From: Zobellella iuensis
GTDB taxonomy: Bacteria; Pseudomonadota; Gammaproteobacteria; Enterobacterales; Aeromonadaceae
Length of the DNA stretch: 64,000 nucleotides
Assembly: GCF_016746085.1 (NCBI RefSeq)
Contig: NZ_JAERTZ010000026.1
Location: 434,001 to 498,000 of the forward strand
Reading direction: 5' to 3'
The notes under the pieces were generated by a model, which was given only the letters and a program-made list of their open reading frames with translations, was not told where the DNA came from and searched no databases. A program made the position numbers and the translations under genes. Positions within the stretch are counted from its first letter, which is position 1, and each line of letters starts with the position of its first letter. Of this stretch, positions 43,139-53,403 are shown piece by piece.

Positions 43139-45214
43139 TCAACCCAGGGTGCCGACCACGTCGATCTGGATATGCTCGGGCACCTCGTTGTAGGACAAGA
43201 CCTTCAGACTCCTGGCGAAAACGGCGCCATAGCGGGCCAGCAAGGGCCTGAGCTGGGGCATCACCAGCAGCACCGGCGGCACGCCCTGGGCCTGCAACGC
43301 CTCCCCTACCGAAGGCATTTTCTGCTGCAGTTGCGACAACAACGCCGGTTCGACCGGGAAGCTGTCGATGCTGGCCTTGGCGTTCTGCTGCTGGGCCTGA
43401 TTCAGGGCCTGCAGCAGGGTCTGCTCCAGGCCGTCGGCCAGGGTAAAAGCGGACAACACGCCGCGTTCTCCCATGATCTGGCGCACTATTACCCGCTTCA
43501 GGGCACAACGCACATCCGCCGCCAGCAGCACCGGATCCTTGGTGATCTCCGCCCCCTCGACCAGGGCGGTGGCGATGGTGGTGATATCCGCCAGGCTCAC
43601 CTGCTCCTTCAGCAGGTAGCGGTAGACCTTGAGCTGCAGTATCGGCGGCAGCAACTCCGCCAGGGTGTCCGCCAGCTTGGGCGCCTGCTGCTGCAGCCGC
43701 TCCCCGAGCCGGACCACGTCATCCAGCACCAGCAGCTCGGCCAGGTGCTCCCGCATCAGCTTGCTGACATGGGTCGCCACCACGGTGGCCGCATCCACCA
43801 CCGCATAGCCCAGGTTCAGCGCCTTGGGCTTGCTGGCCGCGTCTATCCATACCGCCGGCATGCCGTAGGCCGGCTCATGGGTGAGTTCGCCGTCGATATC
43901 GCCGTAGACCTGCCCTTTGTTGATGGCCAGCATGCGCTCGCCGTCGGCGCTGCCGCTCGCCATCACCACGCCACCGAGCTTGATACGGTATTCCTGGGGG
44001 GCCAATTGCAGATTGTCGCGGATCCGCACTTCCGGCAGCAGAAAACCGGCCTGCTCGGACAACGTCTTGCGCACCCCGCGGATCCGCCCGAGCAGCGGCG
44101 CCCCCTGCTGCTCGTCCACCAGCCCGACCAGGCGATAGCCCAGCTCCAGGGTCAGCAGATCCACATAGGGCAGATCCTGCCAGGCCAGGGCCTGAGCCGA
44201 TTCCTGCTCCTTGGACAACAGGGCCTCGGCCTGCTCCAGGGGCGTGGTTTCGGGCCCTTGCCGCTGCAGCCGCCAGGCCACATAGCCCAGCACGGCGGCG
44301 AACAGCAGGAATACCAGCGTCGGCATGCCGGGCACCAGGCCGAGGATCAGCATCACCGCCGCCCCGGTATAGACCACGCGGGGCGAGGCCAGCAGCTGTT
44401 GGCCGACTTGGGCGGACATGTCGCTCTCGTCGTTGACCCGGGTCACGATAATGGCGGCGGCAGTGGCCAGCAGCAGCGAGGGGATCTGTGCCACCAGGCC
44501 GTCACCTATGGTCAGCAGGGCAAAGCGCTGGAAGGCCTCCGCCGCACCGAGCTCGTGCTGGAACATGCCGATCATGAAGCCGCCCAGCAGGTTGATGAAC
44601 AGGATCAACAAGCCGGCGATGGCGTCGCCGCGCACGAACTTGGAGGCCCCGTCCATGGACCCATAAAAGTCCGCCTCCCGGGCCACTTCCTGCCGACGGA
44701 GCCGGGCCTGGTGTTGATCCAGGGCCCCGGCGTTGAGATCCGCGTCGATCGCCATCTGTTTGCCGGGCAGGGCATCCAGGGTAAAGCGGGCCGCCACCTC
44801 GGAGATACGCTCGCCGCCCTTGGTGATCACCACGAAGTTGATGATCATCAGGATCACGAACACCACCATGCCCACCACGTAGTTGCCGCCGATCACCACC
44901 TCGCCGAAGGCCTGGATCACCTTGCCCGCCGACTCGGGCCCCTCATGGCCATCGAGCAGCACCACCCGGGTCGAGGCCACGTTCAGGGTCAGCCTCATCA
45001 GGGTCGCCACCAGCAACACCGTGGGGAACACCGAAAAATCCAGCGGCCGCCGGGCCGACACCGCCACCAGCAGCACCAGGATGGCCAGCACGATATTGAA
45101 GGTAAACAAGGCATCCAGCAGCCAGGGCGGCAACGGCAGTATCACCATGGCCAGCACCGCAATCAGCAGCAGGGGAACCCCCATATAAGGATGGCTTAGG
45201 CCTTTCCAGTTCAC
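43139..45214 (-). CDS. flhA: Flagellar export gate protein FlhA
   Basis: 691 residues. The first half has about eight transmembrane helices with the FHIPEP-type segment ARRPLDFSVFPTVLLVATLMRLTLNVASTR and GGERISEVAARFTLDALPGKQMAIDADLNAG. The cytoplasmic C-terminal half docks chaperone-substrate complexes. It overlaps flhB by four bases and ends the fliMNPQR-flhBA unit. Confidence 0.97.
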   Translation of the reverse strand: MNWKGLSHPYMGVPLLLIAVLAMVILPLPPWLLDALFTFNIVLAILVLLVAVSARRPLDFSVFPTVLLVATLMRLTLNVASTRVVLLDGHEGPESAGKVIQAFGEVVIGGNYVVGMVVFVILMIINFVVITKGGERISEVAARFTLDALPGKQMAIDADLNAGALDQHQARLRRQEVAREADFYGSMDGASKFVRGDAIAGLLILFINLLGGFMIGMFQHELGAAEAFQRFALLTIGDGLVAQIPSLLLATAAAIIVTRVNDESDMSAQVGQQLLASPRVVYTGAAVMLILGLVPGMPTLVFLLFAAVLGYVAWRLQRQGPETTPLEQAEALLSKEQESAQALAWQDLPYVDLLTLELGYRLVGLVDEQQGAPLLGRIRGVRKTLSEQAGFLLPEVRIRDNLQLAPQEYRIKLGGVVMASGSADGERMLAINKGQVYGDIDGELTHEPAYGMPAVWIDAASKPKALNLGYAVVDAATVVATHVSKLMREHLAELLVLDDVVRLGERLQQQAPKLADTLAELLPPILQLKVYRYLLKEQVSLADITTIATALVEGAEITKDPVLLAADVRCALKRVIVRQIMGERGVLSAFTLADGLEQTLLQALNQAQQQNAKASIDSFPVEPALLSQLQQKMPSVGEALQAQGVPPVLLVMPQLRPLLARYGAVFARSLKVLSYNEVPEHIQIDVVGTLG

Positions 45215-46356
45215 GCTTCACCTCGTTTTCGTTGATATTGTTGCGGGATCTTGAACTCGGGCAATGCCCCCGGCGGGCGCCCCCGGCCGTCCCGCCAGGC
45301 CTGCAGTTGCAGTACATAGGTCAGCACATAGGCCACGGCGCTGTAGAGGCCGGCCGGCACCTGCTGATCCACCCGGGTGGAATAGTACAGGGCCCGGGTC
45401 AGGGCCGGGGAGCTGATGACCTCGCGCTGGTGCCGCCGGGCCAGCTCCCGGATCCGCGCCGCCAGCTCGTCACTGCCCTTGGCGATCACATAGGGGGCTT
45501 CGGCCCGGGCGGGATCGTATTTCAAGGCCACGGCATAATGGGTCGGATTGACCACCACCACGTCCGCCTCGGGTACCCGCCGATCGATGCGTCCCCGGGC
45601 CATCTGGAACTGGATCTGGCGGATCCGCTGCTTGACCTCGGGCCGGCCTTCGGTGTTCTTCTGTTCATCCTTCACCTCCTGCCGGGTCATTTTCAGCTTT
45701 TTGGTGAGGCTCCATTTCTGGAAGGGCACATCGATAAGCGCGATCACCGCCAATGCCAGGCACAGCAGCAGCACCGCCAGCACCAACAGCGCCAGCCCCT
45801 GGCCAAAGCCGACATAGAGCGGCATCCGCCCGAGAAACAGCAACCGCTCCCAGCTGTAATAGAGCGTGGCCCCCAGGGTCGCCCCCAGCAGCCCGACCTT
45901 GAGCATCGCCTTGAACAGCTCCACCAACGCCTGGCTGGAGAACATCCGTTTCAGGCCCGCCAAGGGATTGAGCCGTTCCAGTTTGGGCTGCAGGCTGCTC
46001 CAGGCCAGCAACAGTCCGCCCGGCAGCAGCCCGGACAGGATCAACAGTACCGATATGGTCAGGAAAAACGGCAGCAAGGCCCACAGGGTGGCCATCAGGG
46101 CTTGCTGCAGATAGGACAGCATCAGTTCCGGCTCGCGGGTAGCCGCCGCCGGCAGCGCCATGGCCTGGGTAAAGAGCCGCTTGAAAAAATCGCCCAGGGC
46201 TACCGCCTGCCACCACAGCACCAGGCCGCCCAGCAGCAGCAACACCACCGTATTCAGATCCTTGGACCGGGCCACCTGGCCCTGGCGCCGGGCCTTCTTG
46301 CGTTTCTGCTCTGTCGGCTGCTCGCTCTTGTCCTGGGCCGAATGCTGCTCCGCCAT
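45211..46356 (-). CDS. flhB: Flagellar export switch protein FlhB
   Basis: 381 residues. Four transmembrane helices (about 34-52, 88-114, 145-168, 187-210) precede the cytoplasmic domain with the autocleavage site NPTH (270-273). Cleavage and FliK (LafE) switch export from hook to filament proteins. It overlaps flhA by four bases and lies three bases after fliR. Confidence 0.96.
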   Translation of the reverse strand: MAEQHSAQDKSEQPTEQKRKKARRQGQVARSKDLNTVVLLLLGGLVLWWQAVALGDFFKRLFTQAMALPAAATREPELMLSYLQQALMATLWALLPFFLTISVLLILSGLLPGGLLLAWSSLQPKLERLNPLAGLKRMFSSQALVELFKAMLKVGLLGATLGATLYYSWERLLFLGRMPLYVGFGQGLALLVLAVLLLCLALAVIALIDVPFQKWSLTKKLKMTRQEVKDEQKNTEGRPEVKQRIRQIQFQMARGRIDRRVPEADVVVVNPTHYAVALKYDPARAEAPYVIAKGSDELAARIRELARRHQREVISSPALTRALYYSTRVDQQVPAGLYSAVAYVLTYVLQLQAWRDGRGRPPGALPEFKIPQQYQRKRGEA

Positions 46357-46359
46357 GAA

Positions 46360-47139
46360 TTAACGACTCCAGGTTCGCATCAGATCGAACACATCCTGGC
46401 TGAATTCCAGGTAACGCTGGGGAATATTGGCCAGCATCAGCAACAGGGACACCAGCCCCAGCATCATGCTCATGGGAAAACCCAGGGCAAAGATATTGAG
46501 CGAGGGAGCACTGCGGTTCATCACTCCGAAGGTGATGTTGACCAGCAGCATGGCGATCACCGCCGGCAGCGCCAGGATCAGGGCGGCCCCGAACATCCAG
46601 CCGAACAGGCGGATAACCAGCTCCAGATCCAGGCGGTAGAGGCTGTGGCCGGCGGGCCAGCTGCGAAAGCTCTCCACTATGATGTCCAGCGCCAGCAAAT
46701 GGCCGTTCCAGGCCAGGAACAGCAGGGCCGCGAACAGCCACAGCAGCTGGCCCAGCAGGGGCGCCGAGCCGCCGTTGACCGGATCGTTCATCACCGCCAT
46801 GGCCAGGCCCATCTGCATCGACAGTATCTGCCCGGCCATGGTCACCAGGGTGAACAGCATCTGCAGCATCAGCGCCAGCAGCACCCCGAACAGTATCTGC
46901 TCCAGGGTGAGGACGGCGGCGCCGAAGGAAAAGGGATCTATGGCCGGGCCCGGGGGCAAGAGCGGAAACAGCAGCAGGCTGAGCACAAAGGCGAACAGCA
47001 GCCGGGTCAGGGGGCTCAGGTGGCCGTCACCGAACAGGGGCAGCACCCAGAAAAAGGCGGCCAGCCGGCAGAACGGCCACCAGCCTTTACCGATCCAAGC
47101 CATCAGTTCCGGTGTGCTCAGGCTGACCAGTGCCGTCAT
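46360..47139 (-). CDS. fliR: Flagellar export gate protein FliR
   Basis: 259 residues from the ATG at 47139, which overlaps fliQ by four bases; the frame stays open upstream but out of the fliR family. Six or so hydrophobic helices, with MAGQILSMQMGLAMAVMNDP and LLVNITFGVMNRSAPSLNIFALGFP, are typical. It forms the export gate with FliP and FliQ. Confidence 0.95.
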   Translation of the reverse strand: MTALVSLSTPELMAWIGKGWWPFCRLAAFFWVLPLFGDGHLSPLTRLLFAFVLSLLLFPLLPPGPAIDPFSFGAAVLTLEQILFGVLLALMLQMLFTLVTMAGQILSMQMGLAMAVMNDPVNGGSAPLLGQLLWLFAALLFLAWNGHLLALDIIVESFRSWPAGHSLYRLDLELVIRLFGWMFGAALILALPAVIAMLLVNITFGVMNRSAPSLNIFALGFPMSMMLGLVSLLLMLANIPQRYLEFSQDVFDLMRTWSR

Positions 47140-47405
47140 CCGATGGTTCCGGGAATGCTCAGGAACAGCATGTCGAACAGCTCCATCACCTGGCGCAGCA
47201 GCCAGTGGCCGGCAAAAATCAGCATCAGGAGGGTGATCAGCAGCCGGGGAAAAAAGCTGAGGGTCTGTTCCTGGATCTGGGTGGCCGACTGGATGATGCT
47301 GACCACCAGCCCCACCACCATGCCCGGCACTATCAGCACGCTGACCATGGCGATAATGGTCAGTACCGCCTGGCCTATCAAATCGACGGTTTGCTCCGGT
47401 GTCAC
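47136..47405 (-). CDS. fliQ: Flagellar export gate protein FliQ
   Basis: 89 residues, the normal size, with two transmembrane helices (about 13-36 and 54-72). MTPEQTVDLIGQAVLTIIAM at the start and SIIQSATQIQEQTLSFFPRL in the middle identify it. It abuts fliP and overlaps fliR. Confidence 0.95.
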   Translation of the reverse strand: MTPEQTVDLIGQAVLTIIAMVSVLIVPGMVVGLVVSIIQSATQIQEQTLSFFPRLLITLLMLIFAGHWLLRQVMELFDMLFLSIPGTIG

Positions 47406-48143
47406 CTAACCTCCAAAACTGCGTGCCAGGGTACCGACCGTCATCGACCAACCATCCGCCAGCACGAACAGCATCAGCTTGAAGGGCAATGAAATCACCA
47501 GAGGCGACAGCATCATCATGCCCATGGCCATCAGTACGCTGGCCACTACCAGGTCGATCACCAGGAAGGGGATGAACAGCATAAAGCCTATCTGAAAGGC
47601 GGTTTTCAGCTCGCTCAGCACGAAGGCCGGGATCAATACGTCAAAAGGCACCTGCTGGGGTTCGAGACTCACATCCTCCTCGGCGATGCGCAATATCTGC
47701 TCCAGATCCGTTTCCCGGGTCTGGGCCAGCATAAACTGCTGCAGCGGGGCCTTGGCCGTCACCAGGGCCTGCTCGAAACCGATGGTGCCCTGATCATAGG
47801 GCACGAAGGCGTTGTGGTAGATGTCCTGCCACACCGGCCGCATGATCAGCAGAGTCAGGGCCAGGGCGATACCGATCAGCACCCGGTTGGGCGGGCTCTG
47901 CTGCAACCCCAGGGCCTGACGCAGCACCGCCAGCACCACTATGATGCGGGTGAAGCTGGTCAGCATCAGCAGGAAGGCCGGCAGCAGCCCCAGGGCCGTC
48001 ATCAGCAGCAGTATCTGGAGCTTGATGCTGTACTCGGCCTCGCCGTCGGGCCCCAGTACCGACAACAGGGGGATATCGGCCAGGGCCGTGCCCGGCAGCA
48101 GCAGGCCGGCAGCGCCCCAGCACCATAGCGACTTAGCCTTCAT
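47406..48143 (-). CDS. fliP: Flagellar export gate protein FliP
   Basis: 245 residues. A cleavable signal peptide (about 1-22) and four hydrophobic helices are present. LTSFTRIIVVLAVLRQALGLQQSPPN and the C-terminal MMLSPLVISLPFKLMLFVLADGW are FliP signatures. It overlaps fliN by 11 bases; no fliO lies between, as in other lateral clusters. Confidence 0.96.
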   Translation of the reverse strand: MKAKSLWCWGAAGLLLPGTALADIPLLSVLGPDGEAEYSIKLQILLLMTALGLLPAFLLMLTSFTRIIVVLAVLRQALGLQQSPPNRVLIGIALALTLLIMRPVWQDIYHNAFVPYDQGTIGFEQALVTAKAPLQQFMLAQTRETDLEQILRIAEEDVSLEPQQVPFDVLIPAFVLSELKTAFQIGFMLFIPFLVIDLVVASVLMAMGMMMLSPLVISLPFKLMLFVLADGWSMTVGTLARSFGG

Positions 48144-48498
48144 CGTGCTGGTCTTTCGCCACCTGCTGGTGAATGATCCGGGTCAGGCGCACACCGTAAC
48201 GGCCGTTGGCCACCACCACTTCGCCCTGGGCCAGCAGGGTACCGTTGACCCGCACATCCAGCGGTTCACCGGCCAGTTTGTTCAGTTCGATCACCGCTCC
48301 CTCACCGGCCTGCATCAGTTCACCCAGGCTTATCTCGGCGCTGGCCACCTCCAGCGAGACCTTCACCGGCAACTGCTGGAAATAACTCAGATCCCGGCTG
48401 CCCGCGCCCTTGGCTTCGGGTTCGCCCGCCTCCTGGAACAGGCTGTCCAGGCCATCGCCCAGCAACAGGCCTTCATCCATTAGTTTCTCCGTCATCAT
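48133..48498 (-). CDS. fliN: Motor switch protein FliN
   Basis: 121 residues. The C-terminal SpoA domain (about 50-115: LPVKVSLEVASAEISLGELM, GAVIELNKLAGEPLDVRVNG) forms the base of the C ring. An ATG six codons in (48480) has a better GGAG spacing and is an alternative start. It lies 12 bases after fliM. Confidence 0.93.
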   Translation of the reverse strand: MMTEKLMDEGLLLGDGLDSLFQEAGEPEAKGAGSRDLSYFQQLPVKVSLEVASAEISLGELMQAGEGAVIELNKLAGEPLDVRVNGTLLAQGEVVVANGRYGVRLTRIIHQQVAKDQHDEG

Positions 48499-48510
48499 TC
48501 ACCTCGATGT

Positions 48511-49407
48511 TCAATCAATAAATCCGTGACTGGCAAACACCAGCATGCCCTGTTGCTCCGCCACCCGCCCTTTGAGCAGTGGCTGCTCGCCCACCCGGGC
48601 AGTCACTTCGTGGAACAGGGAAACCGGCAGCACATCTCCTGCCCGCAGGCCGGCCAGGCTGCCCAGGGGCAGCTCGCATTCGGCCAGGGGAATACTGAGG
48701 CGGGTCCTCAGCTGGGGCAGTATCTCCTGCAGCGCCCCGGCCAATTCGAGCTGGCGGGTATCGGTGACGGCCGGGGGTTGTGCGGGGCGAGTCAGGGAGG
48801 GCAGCAGCAGATACCACTGCATCGACTGCCCGGACAGCACCAGCTCGACCACTATTATCGTGGCCGCGCTGTCATGCCGGGCTTGGGGAACGGGAACCAT
48901 ACTGCCCTGCTCCATCAGGGAGCCAGGTACCAGCTGAGCCAACACATCCTGCCCGAACAGGGACAACAGGCTGAGCCCCAGCCGCCGTTCCGTTTCCGAC
49001 ACCGGCCGCTTGTGCTGCGCCGTACGCCTGGCCGGATGGCCGCCGAAGGTCATTTCCGCCAATTGATAGAGATCCGCATGGGCCATCATCAGGCTGGGCC
49101 CCGGCTCGGCCACGCCATCCAGCTCGTAACCGCAGGAAAAACACAAGAACGGCTCGTCCGTGCCGGACTCGGGCAGAGACTCGGTAACATGCAAGGACAG
49201 GGACAGCTCGGTGCTGTACAGCATGGCCTCCAGCCTGTTGTGCCAGGTATTTTTCCTGGCTTCCAGGCAGACGACGAGGTGCTGCGATTGCTGGGCGGCC
49301 GACTCATTGCCGCGAAAAAAATCATAGCGGGGAAACAAGGCATCCGGGGCGACCAGATGCACTCGGGCACCGGTCGCAGATGCATTTTTCAGTTGCCTAT
49401 TTGCCAC
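48511..49407 (-). CDS. fliM: Motor switch protein FliM without CheY-docking N-terminus
   Basis: 298 residues, starting at GTG 49407 behind a GGAGG ribosome site. The C-terminal SpoA domain (about 235-298) and a diverged middle domain are present. The N-terminal LSQxEIDALL-type peptide, which binds phospho-CheY in most FliM proteins, is not seen; the protein begins MANRQLKNASATGARVHLV. It is shorter than the usual 320-350 residues. It opens the fliMNPQR-flhBA unit, which supports the identity. Confidence 0.85.
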   Translation of the reverse strand: MANRQLKNASATGARVHLVAPDALFPRYDFFRGNESAAQQSQHLVVCLEARKNTWHNRLEAMLYSTELSLSLHVTESLPESGTDEPFLCFSCGYELDGVAEPGPSLMMAHADLYQLAEMTFGGHPARRTAQHKRPVSETERRLGLSLLSLFGQDVLAQLVPGSLMEQGSMVPVPQARHDSAATIIVVELVLSGQSMQWYLLLPSLTRPAQPPAVTDTRQLELAGALQEILPQLRTRLSIPLAECELPLGSLAGLRAGDVLPVSLFHEVTARVGEQPLLKGRVAEQQGMLVFASHGFID

Positions 49408-49697
49408 AACAAGGTACCTCCGGTGCGACCCTGTCGGGTCGGCTCTTCTGAAACAGCCTTTACTTTGCTGGCATCAGCCAAAAATAAAATACAGATCCGG
49501 CGCCGTCTGGTCAGCCCAGCCCAAGGCCGCACCGCAGCCGGACCAAGGGGCCGCTTAACCAACACGATATGAGCTACAACGACGGCCAACAGCCGGAACT
49601 TAAACGATTCCGGCACTTTTTTTCCATAGACCGTCATCAGATTTTCATCCGGGCCGGCTATGATAGGCACTCGGATGTTAATTGACGACTTAATTTT
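49408..49697. other. Divergent promoter region of fliM and chrA
   Basis: No gene. A small inverted repeat CGACCC-TGTC-GGGTCG lies at about 49426-49441, just upstream of fliM. A sigma-54-like GG/GC pair was sought for fliM, but the best candidate has the wrong spacing. No chrA promoter could be assigned. Confidence 0.4.
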
Positions 49698-50828
49698 ATG
49701 TTTCAGGTGTTCTGGCAATTCTTCAAGCTGGGCTGGGTCAGCTTCGGCGGCCCGGCCGCCCATATCGGTTATTTTCAACGCCATTTCGTGCAACAACTCG
49801 GCTGGATCCCGCAGGATCGCTTCGCCTCCACCCTGGCCCTGTGCCAGTTCCTGCCCGGGCCGGCCTCCAGCCAGCTGGGCTTCGCCATCGGCTACCAGCG
49901 CGCCGGCCTGGGCGGCGGCGTCGCCGCCTTCGTCGGCTTCACCCTGCCTTCCTTCCTGCTGATGCTGGGGCTGGCCCTGGCCGGCCAGGCCTGGGCCAGC
50001 CAGCCCGCGGCGCTGGCGGCGATCGCCGGCCTCAAGCTGTTCGCCCTGGTGGTGGTGGCCGATGCGGTGCTGACCATGGCCGGCCAGTTCTGCCGCCAGC
50101 GGCTGACCCTGGCGCTGGCGGTGGGCACCGCCGCCCTGCTGTGGCTGATGCCCGGCCTGCTGGCCCAGTTCACCGCCCTGCTGGCGGCGGCCCTGGTGGG
50201 CGCCCTGTGGCTCCAAAAAACCGGTGGGGACAGCCACCGGAAAATAGCCCCCAACTGGCCCTTTCTGTTGCTGTTCGCCGGCCTCTTTCTGCTGCCCTGG
50301 CTGCTGTCCCTCGACGGCACCGCCCGGATTTTCGCCGACTTCTACCAGGCCGGCAGCCTGGTGTTCGGCGGCGGCCATGTGGTGCTGCCGCTGCTGCAGG
50401 GGCTGCTGGGCGATCGGATAAGCCATGAAGTCTTCCTCACCGGCTACGCCGCCGCCCAGGCCATGCCCGGCCCCATGTTCACCCTGGCCACCTTCCTGGG
50501 GGCGGAGCTGTGGCCGGCGTCACCGGTGCTGGGTGCCCTGGTGGCCACCTTCGGGGTCTTCCTGCCCGGCTTCCTGCTGCTGCTGGCGCTGCAGCACGGC
50601 TGGCAGGCCCTGGCGGCCCGGCCGCTGATGGCCGGCGCCGTCACCGGCATCAACGCCGCCGTGGTGGGCTTGCTGCTGGCCGCCCTCTACCAGCCGGTGT
50701 TCGTCAGCAGCGTCACCGGCGCCCCGGCCCTGGCCGCCGCCGCCCTGGGGCTGCTGGCCCTGCGGGTGTTCAAGTGCCCGCTGCTGGTGCTGATCCCGGC
50801 CTTTATGCTGCTGGGGTTCTGGCTGTAG
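49698..50828 (+). CDS. chrA: Chromate transporter ChrA
   Basis: 376 residues, the long two-domain form. Both halves carry CHR motifs: FGGPAAHIGYFQRHFV with LCQFLPGPASSQLG in the first, FGGGHVVLPLLQG with AAQAMPGPMFTLATFLG in the second. About ten hydrophobic segments are seen. ChrA exports chromate in exchange for protons or sulphate. No ribosome site is obvious. It converges on copA with ten bases between the stops. No chrB regulator is seen. Confidence 0.92.
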   Translation: MFQVFWQFFKLGWVSFGGPAAHIGYFQRHFVQQLGWIPQDRFASTLALCQFLPGPASSQLGFAIGYQRAGLGGGVAAFVGFTLPSFLLMLGLALAGQAWASQPAALAAIAGLKLFALVVVADAVLTMAGQFCRQRLTLALAVGTAALLWLMPGLLAQFTALLAAALVGALWLQKTGGDSHRKIAPNWPFLLLFAGLFLLPWLLSLDGTARIFADFYQAGSLVFGGGHVVLPLLQGLLGDRISHEVFLTGYAAAQAMPGPMFTLATFLGAELWPASPVLGALVATFGVFLPGFLLLLALQHGWQALAARPLMAGAVTGINAAVVGLLLAALYQPVFVSSVTGAPALAAAALGLLALRVFKCPLLVLIPAFMLLGFWL

Positions 50829-50838
50829 CCGTCCGGGC

Positions 50839-53307
50839 TCACAGCTTCACCCTTTTCAGGCGCAATGCGTTGCCCACCACGAAGACGCTGGACAGGGCCA
50901 TGGCGCCCGCCGCCACCATGGGCGACAGCAGCAGGCCCAACGCCGGGTAGAGGGCGCCCGCCGCCAGCGGGATCAGGCTGGCGTTGTAGGCGAAGGCCCA
51001 GAACAGGTTCTGGCGGATATTGCGCAGGGTGGCCCGGCTGATGGCCAGGGCATTGGGCACGGCGCGCAGGTCCCCGCCCATCAGCACCACTTCCGCCGCT
51101 TCGATGGCGATATCGGTGCCGGTGCCGATGGCAATGCCCACTTCCGCCTCGGCCAGGGCCGGGGCATCGTTGATGCCGTCTCCCACGAAGGCCAGGGCCC
51201 CAAAGCGCGCGCGCAATGCCTGCAACGCCGCCACCTTGCCGTCCGGCATCACCTCGGCCACCACCTCGTCGATGCCGAGCTCGGCGGCGATGGCCGCGGC
51301 GGTACGCCGGTTGTCACCGGTGATCATGGCGACCTTCAATCCCAGCCGGTGCAGGGCGGCGATGGCCTCGGGCGTGCCCTCCTTGATCGGATCCGCCACC
51401 GCCATCACCGCCGCCAGGCGGCCGTCGACCACCGCGTAGAGCGGGCTCTTGCCGGCCGAGGCCAGGGCGGCGGCCGCCTCACTCACCTCGTCCAGGGCAA
51501 GATCCAGTTGCGTCAGGTAACGATCGGCCCCCACCTGCAGCCGCCGGCCGGCGACGATGGCGGACACCCCCAGCCCCGGCAGCGCCTCGAACCCTTGCGG
51601 CTCGGCCAGAGTCAGGCCCCGCTCTTCGGCCGCCCGGACGATGGCCTCGGCGATGGGATGCTCGGACTGCCGCTCCACCGCCGCCACCAGGGCCAGCACC
51701 TCGGCCTCGTCGAAACCCGGTTGCACCAGCAGATCGGTCAGCTCCGGCCGGCCCCGGGTCAGGGTACCGGTCTTGTCCAGGGCGATGACGCTCGCCTCGC
51801 GCAGACTTTGCAGCGCCTGGCCCTTGCGGAACAGTATTCCCATGTCGGCGGCCCGGCCGGTACCGACCATGATGGAGGTGGGCGTGGCCAGGCCCATGGC
51901 GCAGGGGCAGGCGATGATCAGCACCGCCACGCCGTTGACCAGGGCGAAGGTGAGCGCGGGCTCGGGCCCCAGCCACAGCCAGATCAGGAAGGTCAGCGCC
52001 GCCACAGTCATCACCACCGGCACGAACACGGCGGTGACCTTGTCCACCAGCGCCTGGATCGGCAGCTTGGCGCCCTGGGCCTGCTCCACCATGCGCACTA
52101 TCTGGGCCAGCAGGGTGTCGGCGCCCACCTTGGTGGCCTCGAAGCCGAGGGCGCCGTTCTTGTTGACGGTGCCGCCCACCACCTCATCCCCCGCCAGCTT
52201 GGCCACCGGCACCGGCTCGCCGGTGAGCATGGACTCGTCCACATAGGAGCTGCCCTCGAACACCCGCCCGTCCACCGGGATCCGCTCCCCCGGACGCACC
52301 TGCACCCTGTCCCCCACCCGCACCTCGGCCAGGGGCACCTCCCGCCATTCCTCCCCGCGCCGCACCCGGGCGGTCTTGACCTGCAGGCTCAGCAACCGCT
52401 GTATGGCCTCGCCGGTGCGCCCCCTGGCCCTGGCCTCCAGGTAGCGGCCGAGCAGGATCAACGTCACGATCACCGCCGCCGCCTCGTAGTAGACATGGCG
52501 GCTGCCCGCCGGCAGCCAGTGGCCGGCGAAGGTGGCCACCACCGAAAAGCCCCAGGCGGACAGGGTGCCCAGGGCCACCAGGGAGTTCATGTCCGGCGCG
52601 CCGCGCACCAGCGCCGGCAGCCCCTTCTGCAGAAAGCGCAGGCCGGGGCCGAACAGCACCAGGCTGGTGAGCAGGAACTGGATGCCCCAATTGAGCGGCC
52701 GGCCCAGGCTTTGCTCAAGCCAGTGGTGCATGCCGGGCACGAAATGGGCGCCCATCTCCAGTACGAACACCGGCAGCGTCAGCACCGCCGCCAGCCAGAA
52801 AGATCGCTTGAGGGCGAGCTGCTCCCGCTCCCGCCGCCGGCTGTCGTCCTCCCGCTCGGCGGACAGGGGCACGGCGTCGTAGCCGACCCGGCGGATGGCC
52901 TCGGCCAGGCTGGCCGCGTCCTGGTTGCCGGCCAGCACCTCCACCCGGGCCTGCTCGGCGGCCAGGTTGACGCTGGCCGACAGCACCCCGGGCAGGCCGG
53001 CGAGCGCCTGCTCCACCCGACCCACGCAGGAAGCGCAGCTCATGCCGATGATGGCAAGCTCCAGTTGCTCGGTGCGGCTGTGATAGCCGGCCTGCTCCAG
53101 GGCGGCGACCAGGGTTGCGGGGGCGACATCCCGGTCCAGGATGAGTTCGGCGCTTTCCGCGGCCAGGTTGACCGAGGCCGACTGCACCCCGGGCGTGGCG
53201 AGCAGCGCCTTTTCCACCCGCCGCACGCAGGAGGCGCAGGTCATGCCTGCAATCGGCAACCTGAGGCGATGCTCGTCAAGAAAAGCGGTTTGAGACAATG
53301 CGGTCAT
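50839..53307 (-). CDS. copA: Copper-exporting P-type ATPase CopA
   Basis: 822 residues. Two N-terminal metal-binding domains carry GMTCASC (Cys24, Cys27) and GMSCASC (Cys91, Cys94). The membrane CPC motif is at 467-469 and the phosphorylation motif DKTGT at 511-515, with TGEP and [10 protein letters not shown] also present. It pumps Cu(I) from cytosol to periplasm. A CueR-type promoter lies upstream, and cueR itself is 7 kb to the right. Confidence 0.97.
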   Translation of the reverse strand: MTALSQTAFLDEHRLRLPIAGMTCASCVRRVEKALLATPGVQSASVNLAAESAELILDRDVAPATLVAALEQAGYHSRTEQLELAIIGMSCASCVGRVEQALAGLPGVLSASVNLAAEQARVEVLAGNQDAASLAEAIRRVGYDAVPLSAEREDDSRRREREQLALKRSFWLAAVLTLPVFVLEMGAHFVPGMHHWLEQSLGRPLNWGIQFLLTSLVLFGPGLRFLQKGLPALVRGAPDMNSLVALGTLSAWGFSVVATFAGHWLPAGSRHVYYEAAAVIVTLILLGRYLEARARGRTGEAIQRLLSLQVKTARVRRGEEWREVPLAEVRVGDRVQVRPGERIPVDGRVFEGSSYVDESMLTGEPVPVAKLAGDEVVGGTVNKNGALGFEATKVGADTLLAQIVRMVEQAQGAKLPIQALVDKVTAVFVPVVMTVAALTFLIWLWLGPEPALTFALVNGVAVLIIACPCAMGLATPTSIMVGTGRAADMGILFRKGQALQSLREASVIALDKTGTLTRGRPELTDLLVQPGFDEAEVLALVAAVERQSEHPIAEAIVRAAEERGLTLAEPQGFEALPGLGVSAIVAGRRLQVGADRYLTQLDLALDEVSEAAAALASAGKSPLYAVVDGRLAAVMAVADPIKEGTPEAIAALHRLGLKVAMITGDNRRTAAAIAAELGIDEVVAEVMPDGKVAALQALRARFGALAFVGDGINDAPALAEAEVGIAIGTGTDIAIEAAEVVLMGGDLRAVPNALAISRATLRNIRQNLFWAFAYNASLIPLAAGALYPALGLLLSPMVAAGAMALSSVFVVGNALRLKRVKL

Positions 53308-53339
53308 GCTGGAATTCCCTGGTGTGACATTATGGGTCC

Positions 53340-53370
53340 ACTATCAGGCTTGCCATCGTGGGAAGGTCAA
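53340..53370 (-). promoter_or_regulatory. CueR-controlled copA promoter
   Basis: On the minus strand -35 TTGACC (53365-53370), a 19-bp spacer and -10 GATAGT (53340-53345). The spacer holds the interrupted palindrome ACCTTCCC-ACGA-TGGCAAGC. The long spacer and dyad are the classic MerR-family/CueR promoter form, close to E. coli copA. Confidence 0.88.
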
Positions 53371-53403
53371 GCGCAAAAAGAGAGTTTGTGCAACGGCCCA
53401 CCG

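Noticed and set aside
47406-48498. A hidden fliO between fliN and fliP
   Set aside because: fliN and fliP overlap by 11 bases, leaving no room; absence of fliO is normal for lateral clusters.
49408-49500. Sigma-54 promoter for the fliM operon
   Set aside because: The candidate GG and GC are one base too close together, and no alternative was found.
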